64,000 bases of DNA from Strix aluco (lineage: Eukaryota; Chordata; Aves; Strigiformes; Strigidae). Below are positions 1 through 12,248 of the stretch, one piece after another. How positions within the stretch are numbered: position 1 is the first letter of the stretch; each line of letters starts with the position of its first letter. The notes under the pieces were generated by a model. That model did not search any database. It saw only the letters and a list, made by a program, of their open reading frames with translations, and had not been told where the DNA came from. Both the position numbers and the translations under genes were made by a program. The stretch covers positions 7,359,698 to 7,423,697 of the forward strand of contig NC_133939.1 in assembly GCF_031877795.1 (NCBI RefSeq), read 5' to 3'.

Positions 1-27
1 AAAGTGGAACAGCTTGAGTGGAAGGAC

Positions 28-150
28 TTGAGGGTCCTTGCAAAGCCCAGGGTAGCCCAAACTTACAAATACATGTGGCACAACAAAAGCAATAACTGAA
101 CCCAGGTCTTCTGCATCCTAAGCAAATGCCCTGACTGCTAAATTGCTGGA
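28..150 (-). repeat. MIR-like (CORE-SINE) fragment
   Basis: The plus strand reads like the reverse complement of a MIR element. A 'cttgcaaagcccagggt' segment stands where MIR has its 'cttgcccaaggtcac' core. It is followed by a 'gtggca' block, then 'gaacccaggtctt', then a diverged tRNA-like head. The order and spacing of these blocks match MIR; single-base identity is only moderate. MIRs are ancient tRNA-derived SINEs that are inactive in birds. The left edge is uncertain because the window begins close by. Confidence 0.55.
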
Positions 151-309
151 TAACAAGGAACAAATGGTATTACCTCTTTTGACAGCTGTATTTGGTGTTG
201 AGACCAAACCACTAGATTTGCTCTGAGGCTCAAGGTCCTCTGAGAAAAGGAAGGCAGACTCTCAGCCTGTGAAGCCTGGCGAGGATTAAATGCGAAAGAA
301 GTGACTACC

Positions 310-460
310 TACCCCCAAATTTGCCAAAACAATGCATATCTGCAAGTGCTGAGACAGCTTCAGCACCCAGTCAGAATACTCTTCATTTTGGATTTCGGAA
401 GCTCAGTGGCAATCAGGCACCTAAGCCCCTCTCTGATCTAACCTCTGATCTGGGGCTGGA
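310..460. repeat. Ancient amniote interspersed repeat fragment
   Basis: The stretch combines 'gtgctgagacagcttcagcac' with 'aggcacctaagcc' and 'gatctggggct'. These are hallmark blocks of old repeats that I recall as abundant in turtle, crocodile and bird genomes. The 'gtgctga...tcagcac' part is a small inverted repeat. I do not know the formal family name and have not run a search. Confidence 0.5.
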
Positions 461-1002
461 TTTTGACTCAACAGTCTAAAGTGACAGGAAGGGGAAGAGA
501 AAATTAATTCATTTTTCTGCATACCTTGTTTTCTAGCTGCCATTCAATGTTTCATGTCAGGTATTTTATGCACAGGATGTTACAAAGAGAATTGCTTTGT
601 GTTTTATTTACATCTAAAAAAGATTTTCTTTAACATTTGGCTTCCTCAATTCAAAATACATGCTTCCTGGACTGAAAAAAACCACATTTTCCCACTGATA
701 TAAAAGAAAGCTTTCCAGTTCCCATCACTATTTTGTAAATTCAGCTTGCAATTCCTAATAAAAGTAAAGCTCTATTTATGCTGTTACTTTATACTGTACC
801 TGAAAGCTTTAGGCAGCCAAGGGCTAAGGTGAATTAACTCAGTTTTCTCTGTTGTTCAGAGAAAATGAAATGTGGATGTAAAGGACTACACATTAACCTG
901 ACAGGCCTATGTTTAAGAATAGCCCCTAAAGATGAACAAAATCCTGAATGTTGAAATAGCACATTTCTAACCTAGAGGCAGACTTTGGGGCTTGAGTTAA
1001 CA
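461..1002. other. Non-coding stretch, no feature recognised
   Basis: This is AT-rich DNA with no open frame of note. An 'aataaaa' near 757 has no associated gene and is not called a polyadenylation site. Confidence 0.6.
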
Positions 1003-1107
1003 CAGCGCTTCGGGATATGGTGTAGTTGAGAACGGTCAGTGTTGGGTTAATGGTTGGACCAGATGATCTTCAAGGTCTTTTCCAACCTAGAGGATTCTGT
1101 GATTCTG
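1003..1107 (+). mobile_element. CR1 LINE, truncated 3' end
   Basis: This is the 3'-terminal part of a chicken-repeat-1 retrotransposon. The sequence runs through 'ggttggaccagatgatctt', 'ggtcttttccaacct' and the terminal 'gattctgtgattctga' units that are diagnostic of avian CR1. Only about 100 bp remain, the usual severe 5' truncation, and no coding sequence is left. The 5' edge is approximate. Confidence 0.9.
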
Positions 1108-1870
1108 AGCTCACACGCTCTGACCATGTGGCAGGCAGGGAAGGCAGCATGGGGAATGGGTGGAAGGGAGAACTGTGCCTGGTCCCAAGCCAGCATCCCG
1201 GTTAAAGATGCCCAGATGGAGCGAGTTTGTGATACCTACAACCCTTGCGTCCCACAGTGCTTCACAACCCACAGTGCCCAGACCTCTCGCACTGGGAGCT
1301 CATCTCACCAGTGCTGCAGCTCCTTCTCTCCCCAGTGCAGAACTCCTGTTCCCTGAGCTCTTGTCCCAGATCTGCTCCAGCCCAAGGCCACCTCCATCCT
1401 TTTTGTTAATACTTCAGAAGACTTTCAGTTGTCTACACCAAAGCCTCACATATCCTGCACACCTGAGCCCCTCATTGCTTCTGTCCCACATCTCCCACTC
1501 CCCTCTCTCCCAAACACCTTCCCATCTGTCTTTGTACCTACCACAATGCCCCCTCACTTTAACTTCTTCACTCTTTAAGGCTCCATATGTACCCATCCAG
1601 ACTCCCCACTCCCTATCTTCAGGGCCACAAGCCCTGCTGAGGTCCCAGTTGTTCTGTTTATGCTGACATGACTATTGATTTTGTGGCCTCTGCTGTCCCT
1701 GATCCAAGCTCCAGCTTCCCACCAGCATTCACCGCCGTGTTCTAACTTCCCACCCCAGCCAACCAAGCTCACATCTTCCCAGGACTTTGCATGCTGAAGG
1801 TCGTTCTGTCTTCTGCTTCTGGCAAACATTTTCAAAACCTGAACACAGGCTACACTTGCCCTAAAATCTG
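1108..1870. other. Pyrimidine-rich stretch
   Basis: The plus strand is strongly C/T-rich, with many 'ctccc', 'cctct' and 'cttccc' runs, directly downstream of the CR1 tail. A 168-codon plus-strand frame (1160-1666) is open here mainly because purine-containing stop codons are rare. Its translation is a Ser/Pro/Leu string with no domain I recognise. I regard it as non-coding. Confidence 0.5.
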
Positions 1871-4800
1871 CCTGGCTCGGCTCTGAAGAAATTAAAAATA
1901 AGCCACACCCAAGAATAATAGGATATATGGCAACTATAAAGATCTGCTAGTGTGAATCGGCTGTTAGGCCCCCAAAACAGGCAACTACAAGTCTAATTTC
2001 CCTGAACGCATATGTGAATCCAGGTTTTGTTTCCACAGTGCATCCAATTATATCTGAAAATTATTGGATGGAGCTGTAGAGGTAAATATATTTACAATAT
2101 ATTTATTGTAAGAAGATTTATTGTGAAGAACCTTGATGATTTAAAATGTGATATAAATATCAATAAGCCATCATTATAGTGCTAAGCTGTAAGTAATACA
2201 CATGGGTTTATAGCTGTCACAGCTTAGTTCCCGTGAATGACCGCTTAATATATGTTAAAGAACTCCCTTTTGTCTCAGGAGTAGCAGATTACAGAGTATT
2301 TTTTGACTTCTTTCATCACGTGTTGACATTTCTCAGAGCTCAGGCCTGAAAATGAATTATCTGTAGCAGCAGGACGTTCAACCAGCCCTGACATCCAAGT
2401 GCGATACGATTTCTGTGGACAGGCTGATCACTCTCAGATCTCACCTGCTGATTAATCCTGAGTATCAGGAGTACAAATTACAGAATACATTTTGCAAGTC
2501 AAGAAGGTGGTGTCCAATGCTCACAACGTCAGTTGTAAGCCTGATAGCACAGACCATAAACAGCTTAAAAGATTGTCTTGTAAGGATAATATTATTGCAC
2601 TGTAAGTGTTCATATCAGTACTTAGTAAGCAGTTAAGGATGTCTCACATCCTGCTGATGTTCTCCAGTTTGGGGTTTTTCTTGCATTTGGCAAACTATGA
2701 AAATATCTGAAGAGTTTAGTGATGTAACTACTCCCTTTGGGGCTTCTTCTAAATATTGTTAGTATCTGTGGGAGAATATTATGCCTTGATTTTAACGGAT
2801 CTCATCTCCAATCCTACTTTCCAGTAATTTTATTCATTATAAGAATTTGTATCATTATTTTTCCCCCTTTTCTAGCATTTATCATTTCTATTAAGATGAT
2901 GAAATAAAGATTTGGTGATATATTTTAGACAGGCATGTACTCAGATTGCTATTAGTATTCTCTGTTTGGTTAACCTCTTACTCAATACTTGTGGTAGACA
3001 GTAGATCAGATTTATCCTTTTTCCAGCATGAAGAATACAGACATCTCAGCATTAAAAAAAGAAAGACAGAGAAAAGGGTAGCATGTATGTCATCATTATG
3101 GAGACTGCAATGTTTTTATTGTGTTTACCAATTTTTTGAGAAAAGGGACACCTCAGATGTCTGTGTATTTGGAAACTTGCTACTGACCTGAGCCATTAAA
3201 TACATTCATAAAAGTTTTGCTACTTCTAAGAATGCTGTCCTTACAACATATGAATATCACCTAGTAACTTTGAAACTGTTCTATGAACTATCTGTGGATG
3301 TAGAGTCAAATTTTCAAATATTCAGTCCACAAAGTTGGAAAGGCATTTTAAACAGCACCTACTTGAAATGGTCTTAGAACAGCTCATCACCCAGCAGTTC
3401 CTACAACCTTCAGCAGCTCACTCTTCATGTTCAGATCTTGTCCAGTATCTACTATAGTTTTGCTCAAAAAAAGCTTGAGCTGTAACTGAAGCCAATTGTA
3501 ATACACTACCTCAGGACACGTCTGAGAAATGCACAACTCTCCGTAACAAAATGCCTATGCAGTTTCCAGTGGCTATATTCAAAAAGCTGTAAAAGGCAGA
3601 CACAGACTTATACAAGCTTCCCTGTAATTAGAAACTTTATGGATCTTTGTAGCAGTTTTTTAATAGCTTAGTAAAGAACTGAATCAATAGAGAATTTTTA
3701 TGAGACTCCTAAGGCCTGCATGTATTAAAGCAGTAAATATTTCATTTTCTTTATAAATGTTAACAGAAATAAAATGCAGCAAGATGCAATAAGACTCAAA
3801 TCTATAGTACTTGGTTGGAGACATACACTGTTCTGTCATGTTTGCAGAAGTCAGGACAGTCGGAGCAGCAGAGCCAGAAACAAAGCTGAGCTGGACTCCA
3901 ACTTCAAACATGACTCTCCCAAAAGAAATCCTCATCACACTTTGTCTCACTGCATCCTGTGACCTCCTCCCACTACCACCGTTGCATCACCAACCGCTTT
4001 TCCCTTGCCGGAGCCAGCTCCTCTGGCTCCCACTTTCCTCTCTGCCTGAGGGGAGCTGTGGGAACACTGGTAAGAAGAAGGGAGGCCAGCTGCAGCAGGG
4101 ACTGCTTCCGTGGCTGGTCTACTACCAAGGCAACTTCAGCCCGTGAATTACTGTGAGTATGAACGAGAGCCTGGGAATGCCTCAGAAATAATTTTCCCTG
4201 CATCTAAAGCGTAGCAGGAACATTTTCCTCATCTTTTCTATAAATGCGCGGGGTAAGAAACTTATGCTGGTGCTAGCATCATGTCACTCAAGAATAATTC
4301 TATCAGATTTATTACATCTCAGTGCTTCAGTAAATATTTAAAGAATCTGATTGCAGCATATAAGGTTCTAAGAGATTAAAAAGAAATAAATTACCTTACA
4401 TTAGCATATAATATTATTTACCCAAGATAATTAAATCAACTCAGTTAATCACTAAATCAACTAAATCTTCATTACCATTACATGCTTAAGGTGTACAGGT
4501 GACGTTTGGTTAGAAATGTTAAAGTAATAATGGTTGGTTGGTTGAAGTAGTATTAAAACACATGAAGTATCCTTGTCATTAGTCTTAGACAAAAGTCAAA
4601 TTTGCACTGTAAGAGGGGAAAGTACTATTCAGTTTTGAAGGGAAAAGTACAGTTTAAAAATATTTACCACTTTACCCTCTACAAATATTAAATATCACAG
4701 TGCCCTTAACCACTTCACAGGTGGGAAACAAATGCACTGCGGCATGCACCATCCGAAGCAACTAATGACTTTCATTAGGCCTAATCTTTAATATTTTATT

Positions 4801-7800
4801 TGATACTTCACAAGGACCCCTTCATTTGAGTGCTTACAGCTATTTAATTGTTCTCTATCAGAGTGTTCAGGAAACTCCAAGGTGATTATTATATAAAAAG
4901 GTGGCTGGTTAGAATCATTTTACTGCCAAAAAAAATGGAAGTCGTGTATAGCAGATGGATAGCCAAGGAGGAATGATCAGAAGAAGCAAGTTTGAGAGAA
5001 GATGGACCACTGTGATTAGCAGAAGAGAGACTTTTTTCACATGAAACAGTGACACTGTATGGCTCTACGTCATATTTTGTTTGCTTTCTGCACCTTTGTG
5101 TATCTGATAACATCTGGATACTGCTCTACTTGCACAGACACTCCTTTCTTGGGAGAAAAATCTGGCAATCCCTGTAACTGCACACAACAGCAATACACCC
5201 AGGGAGTCAGAACTTCCCATCACCGCTCCAGGCAGCTGAGCCAGAGCTTTTCCCAGGGAAAAGCTGAACTTCTGCAATTTTACTGTTCCTTTCAAGATGT
5301 AACTTCTGATTAAAACTTCCTTCAATCAGAGGCATTCACTGGCAATACTAAAACTGTCGCTTCTCAGCAACATCTCTGTAGCAACTGATTACAACGAAGG
5401 GAGCTTGTTCTGTTAGCAGAGATAATATTACACTGTAGTGTCCCAATCTCACTACTTGCAAATGGAAAATAATCCAATCTTTATTGCTAACCACAAAAAA
5501 AGCATTAAAATTAAACTTTTAGAATATTTTATTTTATGGTTACTAATAAAATGAATTAATAGCCTCTTTTTTTTTTTTAAGGTTTGAGTCCTCTTGCACT
5601 TTTTCCCCCACACATACAATATCAGCACCATTTTTTTTCTGTTAATATCTCTATAATACCTATATTTGTCTGTATTCTTCCAGTTATAGGCCTGGAAAAC
5701 AGAAATAAGGTCATTCCATCAAAGGCAATGGTACAGAGGGAAGTAGGAGCAAACATTCACTTAAAATCATGATTAATTTATGTAATCTACTGGTCACTGC
5801 CTATTAGAAACCTTCGTTCCCCTCAGTTGATCCATTGGGACTGTTAATGTCTTCCAATTGTCAGCTTGAGAACCATCCTCTCTCACGCATATGCAAAAGC
5901 CTTATATTTTTAGCCTAGATGTGTTGATCCAGGTGGCATCCCTTAAATTTCCATTTACTGGGAGTCCATCCAAAAGGAGATGGAAACCTTCTTGGCCAAC
6001 TGCATTGCAGGAAGTGGGCCCCGAGTGAAAAACCATGGCTGAGTATCAGTGAAAAGCAGATAGTGGAGCTCCTGTGAGACCGTAATGTAAAAGGTAGGTG
6101 GGAAGGAGGAGTTGTGAGAGCTTGTCAGGACCACAAAGGGCTCTACACCAGATACAGAAAGCAAAACTTTTATGCTTGCTCTGTTTTTATTTGTGGTCAA
6201 TGTTCTCAGTTATAATGCAAAGCCTTGCCCCAGTTATTTTGAAAACAGTGGATTGTCTGATCAGATGAACTGGGGAATAGCTACATTTCAAGTACTTAAC
6301 ACTTGCAGTTTAGGTTCACCTCTCACAGCTCATCCTTGTCAGCACTTTCCGTATTTTCTGTTCTAGTATATAATGTACAGTTTCTATTCCTTTATTCTTA
6401 ATCACCTTTACTGTGTAATTTTCTTAGGTACTTATCTACCTTTTCATCTCCCTGCTTTGCCTAATTACCTGTCCCTTTCCTTCAGATGGTTCTTCTATTC
6501 CCTTTGTGCTTTTCAGAATCATTAGCATCACATTATTATTCTTAACAGCAGTACATTTATGTTTATGATGCAGTGTTTGCAAATAAATAGAGAATTGAAC
6601 TTCTGGCTGTATTTACCTAAAGCTAAAAGAAGAAAATGCAATGCAGGTTGAATTCTTGTTTCATTTACTTGCTTATTTTTGGGCAGAAGAATTTTTAATG
6701 ACTTTAAAGACCTCTGCTTTGCATTCAGTACTTTTTATAGCTTTGGCCTTTCAAGGAACATTGGAAGTATTTATCAAATCATATCATTTGAGTACCAAAA
6801 AAATGTACTAATATTGAATCCAATTTTCTTCTTTCTTGAGTACTGCTCTTTTCCTTAAGGAAATATTTGTAACAAAATCAGATAACTGAAATGATTCTGA
6901 CTGTGACACTCTGCCCTGGGAAGCACTTCTTGCTAGTCCATGTTTGGCTCTATAAACTTCATAAAAGGATAAACCTACCCACCTGGTGTTTTACTGCTAT
7001 AACCAGTTGGGTGTTTTGGGGTTTTTTTGTGGGTTTGGTTTTTTTCTTGTTGTTGTTATTTCCTCCTGGCTGTGTGGCTACACTACCAATGGGTAAGAAG
7101 ACTAAGTGATGCCTGGCCCTTTTCTCATTCAGCAGAAGGACAAAAACTCCTACAGATTACAGTGAAAGCAAAGTTAAAGTCATCCAGCTCCCCAGCCAGG
7201 CAAGCATGTAGTTGTGCAATAGTCACATTTAAGTCAAAAGGCCTATTGAGTGCATAAAGTTCAGCACAGGCATCCCTACCTGATCAAGGCCCAGTATGCC
7301 TGCTGATCATACATCTACAGATTCATCTGGTTTTTCTTTTGTAGAAACAGCAGGAAGGTGGAAGCTGTTGGAGTATACTATTGCTTTGTTTGAGCCCATT
7401 TTAGTTAAAACTAGCTCATGCCATTGTGGTTTTGTATAAACTAGTCTTGCTTCCTGACAGCCTAAGCACCGACTGCCATAGCCACAGCAGGCTCTCAGCC
7501 AGACTCTATTCAAAAAATTGACATAGAGAAACTTGGCCTTTGAAGAAAGAAAGAGACATTCTCTCTTCCTCCAGGTTAGGCAGCAGCGCCTTTAATTAGT
7601 CCAGGGAAACAGGGAACTTCTTCCACTAGGGAAGGTCCCAGTTGCCCAGGTCTTTGTGAACCACTCACACCATGACTCCATTTCTCTTTCTCCGCTGGTC
7701 TCTATTTAAAACCATGAGCTGTAACTTGTGCCCCTTGGCTGCTCTCACCCCCTTGACTGCCATACCTCATCATAATGTGGGGTCTGCTGATAGCCTGATT

Positions 7801-10710
7801 CTTTAGATCCCTTCTACTGCTTATGTTCATATGAAAAAAACACTTGTCAAACTCTAAATACTAGGCATGAAGTGACCCCAACATCTCAGTATTAATCCAA
7901 AGGTAATTTGATTTGTTACATGCGTTTGCCAACAGTACGTAACTACTTGAATTCTAATGGGAATTCTGGGCCTTGCCCATTAAATGCATCTGTGACTTCC
8001 AGGACCAGGTTGTACTGCAAGATGCATGGTTTTATGAATACAAGATGCTGGCTGGTGGCCCCTGCATGGCCTTCAGTGCACAAGAGCACAAATCCAGGCT
8101 GCTGCTGGGTTCACAGAACCGGTATGTGTCCAGCTGCCAAAGTAGCAGGCACTGTTAGCTCATGGAATCGCATCTCACTGGGCATAGCTTGAAACACTGA
8201 AGTGGCAATTACTGCTGCTGCTTCTTCTAAGAGGAATCACTGAGCTCAAAGCTGATGCTTCTACCATTTCTTATTTTTCCCTTGTTTTATTGTTTAGGTC
8301 AGAGACATTACCAGCCAGTGAATGTACTAAATCATATAGGAAGAAAAGCACTTACACATCAATCTTTCCCTGAGAAGCTACAGTTGTGTTTTATTAACAG
8401 AAACATTTCAGTTTCATAAATACTTAATGAAGTGACCGCCTGTAGCAGAAAGTCACTTCAGAGCTAATTGTTGCTGTGGTCAAACCACCAAGCTGCTTAG
8501 TATTTGCTTGCAGCGTCACATTACAATGAACACAGCTGACAAACTGGTTATTAAAGTATTGGAAACATCTCCTCAAAACCAGTGATTGTTTAGTTAGTAG
8601 AAGTCAGTTGCATTACCTCTGGAATGATGTAGACCAAGAGTCTATTGACATTCTGCATGAAAGAACAGTCAAGGTAATGAGTACATCCTATACAGTAAAA
8701 CTAGAGACTACAGACTACGGGGGCAAAATGTCAGTGACAATTAATTTGTATCCATTTATTTCCACGAGAGTAGCAGAAACTTAAAGTTACCCTGCCATCT
8801 TATACTGGTAGAGCAGTGAGCTACAGACCAGAAGGTGCAAGAGAAAGAAACACAAAAGGACCCCGCTGATCACAGGAGAGGTCTAAGCAGTGTCCAAAGG
8901 CATCACGTGAAATGCTCTGGCGGTACCAATGGGAGTGGCACAGAGTGGCCACTCATCTGAAAGAGGTCAGGGCAGTGGTATCTGCTCAGCTCTTCTGAAA
9001 TTGGATAACACAAAGATTACTGCAAGATTAAAGTAGATAGAGCTTGTACAACTAAGATATACTGAAGAAGGAATATAGTAAAACAGCATCTAGATGAGAC
9101 AAAAACATCAGGATATGAAGCCTTATAGTCAGAATCTGATTTAGACAGCCAGTGAGGGATTTCGCATTAAAGATAAAATAAATTTATTGTGTATTTATCT
9201 TTGTAGGATGCTGAGACACATTAACACAATGAATTGTACATAATTTCCTCCAAGATAATTCAAGATGCATCCCTGTACCTAACAGAAGGGCATTAACACC
9301 TAAACTGGAGGTAGAGTGTTTTCTTCCTTCTCTTATCCTTTTTATTCCCCTTTATTTGAAATAGTGAACTGGGTTGCTCTGTTCATTTTTCTTTGCCCAT
9401 GGGACAAAACCTGACTGGTGGCCTGAGAGGACAAAGGTGTGTGGCAGAAGCTAAAGGAGAGCCTTGTGCTGCAGCAATCCTGGGTTTTATACAGCAGTCC
9501 CAAAATGACCTGCTCACCTGCTATAGCAGATGTCCCCATGTCCGCTCAAACTGCATCACAAAAGAGGTCTTGACCACCCTCAGGTTCAGAGCCTAGAGCA
9601 GCCTGGCCATACCAAAACCCCTATCCATAAAAGCCAGGGAGAATATAAGTAGTGGATACCGACCTACTGGGGCTAGGGCCTCCAAAAATAATCATCTGTT
9701 GGTCTCACTGTGAGATTGCTATTTCTATCATTACTTCTCCCTGCTACACTACACAGTGAGTCAGAATTCATGGTTAAAAGAAGTGGTGAGTCATACCAAG
9801 AATCACTCTCCCAAACCCATAAAAGTTAATTTATTTATCTTCCTTTTTAGAGACTCTTGCTGACCATCCACTGCTGTTACAGGGTACACAAGTCAGCAGT
9901 CTGACAGGTTTATTTCAAATATTGATCCAGAAAAATACATATGCTGAATCAAACAATGGAAAAACAGAGTGGACATGCAGAGACCTCAGCACTGAAATAC
10001 TATTTAGAAAGAAGCAGAAGTTGCAGAGGAAAAAAAAGCCATGTCAGGTCAAAGACTGGAGAGCTGCAAGGCTGCAGCTAGCATTCTCAAAGAGTTGCCT
10101 ACAATGGGCAATCTTAAAGAGTACTGGATTTCATCTCTAGATATACCAGAGGTTAAAACAATGAAAGATATTAGAAAATATAAAGTGGCATAGAAAGACT
10201 CTCCTGAAGAAGAAACATGTATGGTTGATTGAAGGAAAATTTAGTTGATGATTATGGTAGGCAGCATGTTGACTACATATAGACATTTAAAATGATAAAA
10301 CAGCATGTGAGAAAATAATCCATTTAGTGTTTTGCTTTCGTGTTTTTCCATTACGTTATTCATCACATTTATATCTCAACTGATAAATACCTTTTTAATT
10401 TTTGAAATATAGCTAATCTCTTGCTGCGGAGTTACCCATGGAAGAATACTGTTGAATGTATGGGCAGTAAGAAACATACGATTCTTGTTTGCACTGGGAA
10501 ATTTCCTTGGGCAAGAGCACTATGGCTTCCTGTCTACTGCTGTGTAACACACACCAACAAGCATTCAGTACATTTATGGAGAAAGACTGCTGTCGGGTCA
10601 GCTTGCTGCAAGGACAACACAGCTTGCCTGGTGCTTTCCTTTATCTTTTTTACTGTTGAAATGGAGACTTATGGTCAGTAGTGGGGAAGCTGGGTAGGAA
10701 ATATCTAAAC
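1871..10710. other. Long AT-rich non-coding stretch
   Basis: No convincing exon, RNA gene or young transposon is visible. Open frames are short and scattered over all six frames, as expected by chance. Two weak leads lie inside: a small secreted-protein-like frame at 5059-5313 and a splice-flanked frame at 8003-8121. Both are discussed as findings rather than called as genes. The stretch could be an intron or intergenic DNA. Confidence 0.6.
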
Positions 10711-11362
10711 AGACAGGACATATACAAGTCCATGGGACCTGATGGAATGCACTCTCAAGCACTGAGGGAGCTAGCCAACGTCACTGCGAGGTCACTCTCA
10801 ATTGTCTTTGGAAGGCCATAGTGATCAGGGGAATTTTCTAAGGACTGGAAGAAAGCAAATCTTCCTCTTACCTTCAAGAAGGGCAAGGAAGAGGATTCAG
10901 GGATCTACAGGCCAGTCAGCCTCACCTTGATCCCTGGGAAGGAGCAGGTCCAGGGAAGGGCCACAAAGATGATCCCCACAAAGGGACTGGAGCATCTCTC
11001 ATGTGAGGAGAGTCTGAGAGAACTGAGATTGTTCATCCTGGAGAAGAGAAGCTCAGGGGGATTTTATCTGTGTGCATAAATACCTGATCAAAGAGTATAA
11101 AGAAGATGAGCCAGATGCTTCTCAGTGGTCCCCAGTGAAAGGACAAGAAGCAATGGACACAGACTGAAGACATGAAATACCATTAAACATAAGAAAAAAA
11201 CCCAAACACTTCTTTTACTGTGAGGATGATCAAATCCTAGAACAAGTTGCTCAGATGTGCTGGAGTCTCCATTCTCTACAGTATCGAAGACTGAACCAGA
11301 CATTGTTCTGAACAGACTACTCGATAGAGGTCCTTTCCAACCTCCATGATTCCATGATTTTG
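10711..11362 (+). mobile_element. CR1 LINE, internally deleted, with reverse-transcriptase remnant
   Basis: The left part (about 10719-10935) encodes a decayed piece of the CR1 reverse transcriptase: 'YKSMGPDGMH' followed by 'LREL', then two in-frame stops near 10818-10823, then the frame around 'RPVSL'. At about 10935-10950 the sequence jumps to the 3' region ('gagcaggtccag...agggccacaaagatgat'). It continues through 'ctgatcaaagagt', 'ttttactgtgaggatgatcaaa' and the terminal 'ggtcctttccaacct...gattccatgat'. The element is therefore 5'-truncated and has lost an internal part of ORF2. It is dead. The LTR that follows lies on the other strand. Confidence 0.93.
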
Positions 11363-11382
11363 TGCGAGTCTGGGTTTGTGTT

Positions 11383-11972
11383 TGCCGTGGTTTAACCCCA
11401 GCCAGCAACTAAGCACCACACAGCTGCTCGCTCACGCCTCCCCTCTCCCAGTGGGATGGGGAAGAGAACTGAAGGGAAAAAAAAGTAAAACTTGTGGGTT
11501 GAGATAATAACTGTTTAATAAAATGCAATAACAATAATAATAAAATATAATAATACTAATTGTAATGAAAAGGAATATTGTAGAAAGAGAGAGAAATAAA
11601 ACCCAAGAAAAAACAAGTGATGCACAATGCAATTGCTCAGCACCTGCTGACCAATGCCTGGGAAGCGATCTGCCACGCAGCCAACTCCCCGCCTCAAGTT
11701 TATATACTGAGCACGACACTATATGGTATGGAATGTCCCTTTGGTTAGTTCGTGTCAGCTCTCCTGGCCACGCTTCCTGCCACCTTCTCGTGCACCCCCT
11801 CGTTGGCAGAGCATGGGAGACTGAAAAATCCTTAACTTATCCTAAGTGCTACTTAGCAATAACTAAAACATCAGTGTGTTATCAACATTATTCTGGCACT
11901 AAATCCAAAACACAGCACTGTACCAGCTACTGGGAAGATTCTTGACAACAGTCTCCTAGAACAAACAAGACA
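11383..11972 (-). mobile_element. Solo LTR of an avian endogenous retrovirus
   Basis: The plus strand begins with 'tgccgtggtttaacccca' and ends near 'aagaca', giving the TG...CA ends of an LTR about 590 bp long. From memory, the order of blocks (gtttaacccca, agcaccac, cagtgggatgggg, gatgcacaatgcaattgctca, catcagtgtgttatcaaca, accagctactgggaaga) matches a very widespread neoavian ERV LTR. On the minus strand a TATA-type motif lies at about 11699-11706 and an ATTAAA-type signal at about 11514-11519. This supports U3-R-U5 running right to left. No internal retroviral sequence flanks it, so it looks like a solo LTR left by recombination. No clear target-site duplication is visible: 'gtgtt' on the left versus 'actta' on the right. 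The family name is not assigned. Confidence 0.85.
11515..11565. repeat. (AAT)-rich low-complexity tract inside the LTR
   Basis: Repeated 'aataataataaaat' units lie inside the LTR, between its TATA-type motif and its left end. This AT tract is, as I recall, typical of the LTR family and varies in length between copies. Confidence 0.7.
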
Positions 11973-12050
11973 ACTTAAAATCCCAGACTTCTAAAGGTTT
12001 TCAAGTGGTCTCTATATATCAATGTTCTATACTGACAGGCTGATAGGTAC

Positions 12051-12065
12051 TTTTTTTTTTTTTTT
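12051..12065. repeat. Poly-T tract (15 nt)
   Basis: An uninterrupted T run. No LINE or SINE body is attached on either side, so it is probably a simple mononucleotide tract. Confidence 0.9.
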
Positions 12066-12183
12066 AAATGTGTACTCTTTACTATAATCCTCCAGATAGC
12101 ACAGGGAACCCCAGCTATATTCTTTTCTTTGACTTAATATAAGATTCATTAATTCTCATTACTTTATACTACTGGGCTGTTGG

Positions 12184-12248
12184 AAATCAGCATAACTCCA
12201 CTGAAATCAGAGGAATTATACCAACTGACTTTAGAAGATGATCTGACT
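12184..12248. repeat. Ancient sauropsid repeat fragment ('actccactgaaatca' type)
   Basis: The block 'cataactccactgaaatcag' followed by 'ggaattataccaac' and 'gatgatctgac' resembles an old repeat in which 'aactccattgaagtcaatggagtt' is a near-palindrome. From memory that family is common in reptile and bird DNA. Divergence is high. The family name is unknown to me. Confidence 0.5.

Noticed and set aside
1160..1666. 168-codon plus-strand open frame
   Set aside because: The frame lies in pyrimidine-rich DNA where stop codons are rare. The translation is a low-complexity Ser/Pro/Leu string, and it begins right after a CR1 tail.
11432..11945. Frames of 60-126 codons inside the solo LTR
   Set aside because: The region is LTR regulatory sequence. 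The frames are by-products and not retroviral proteins.
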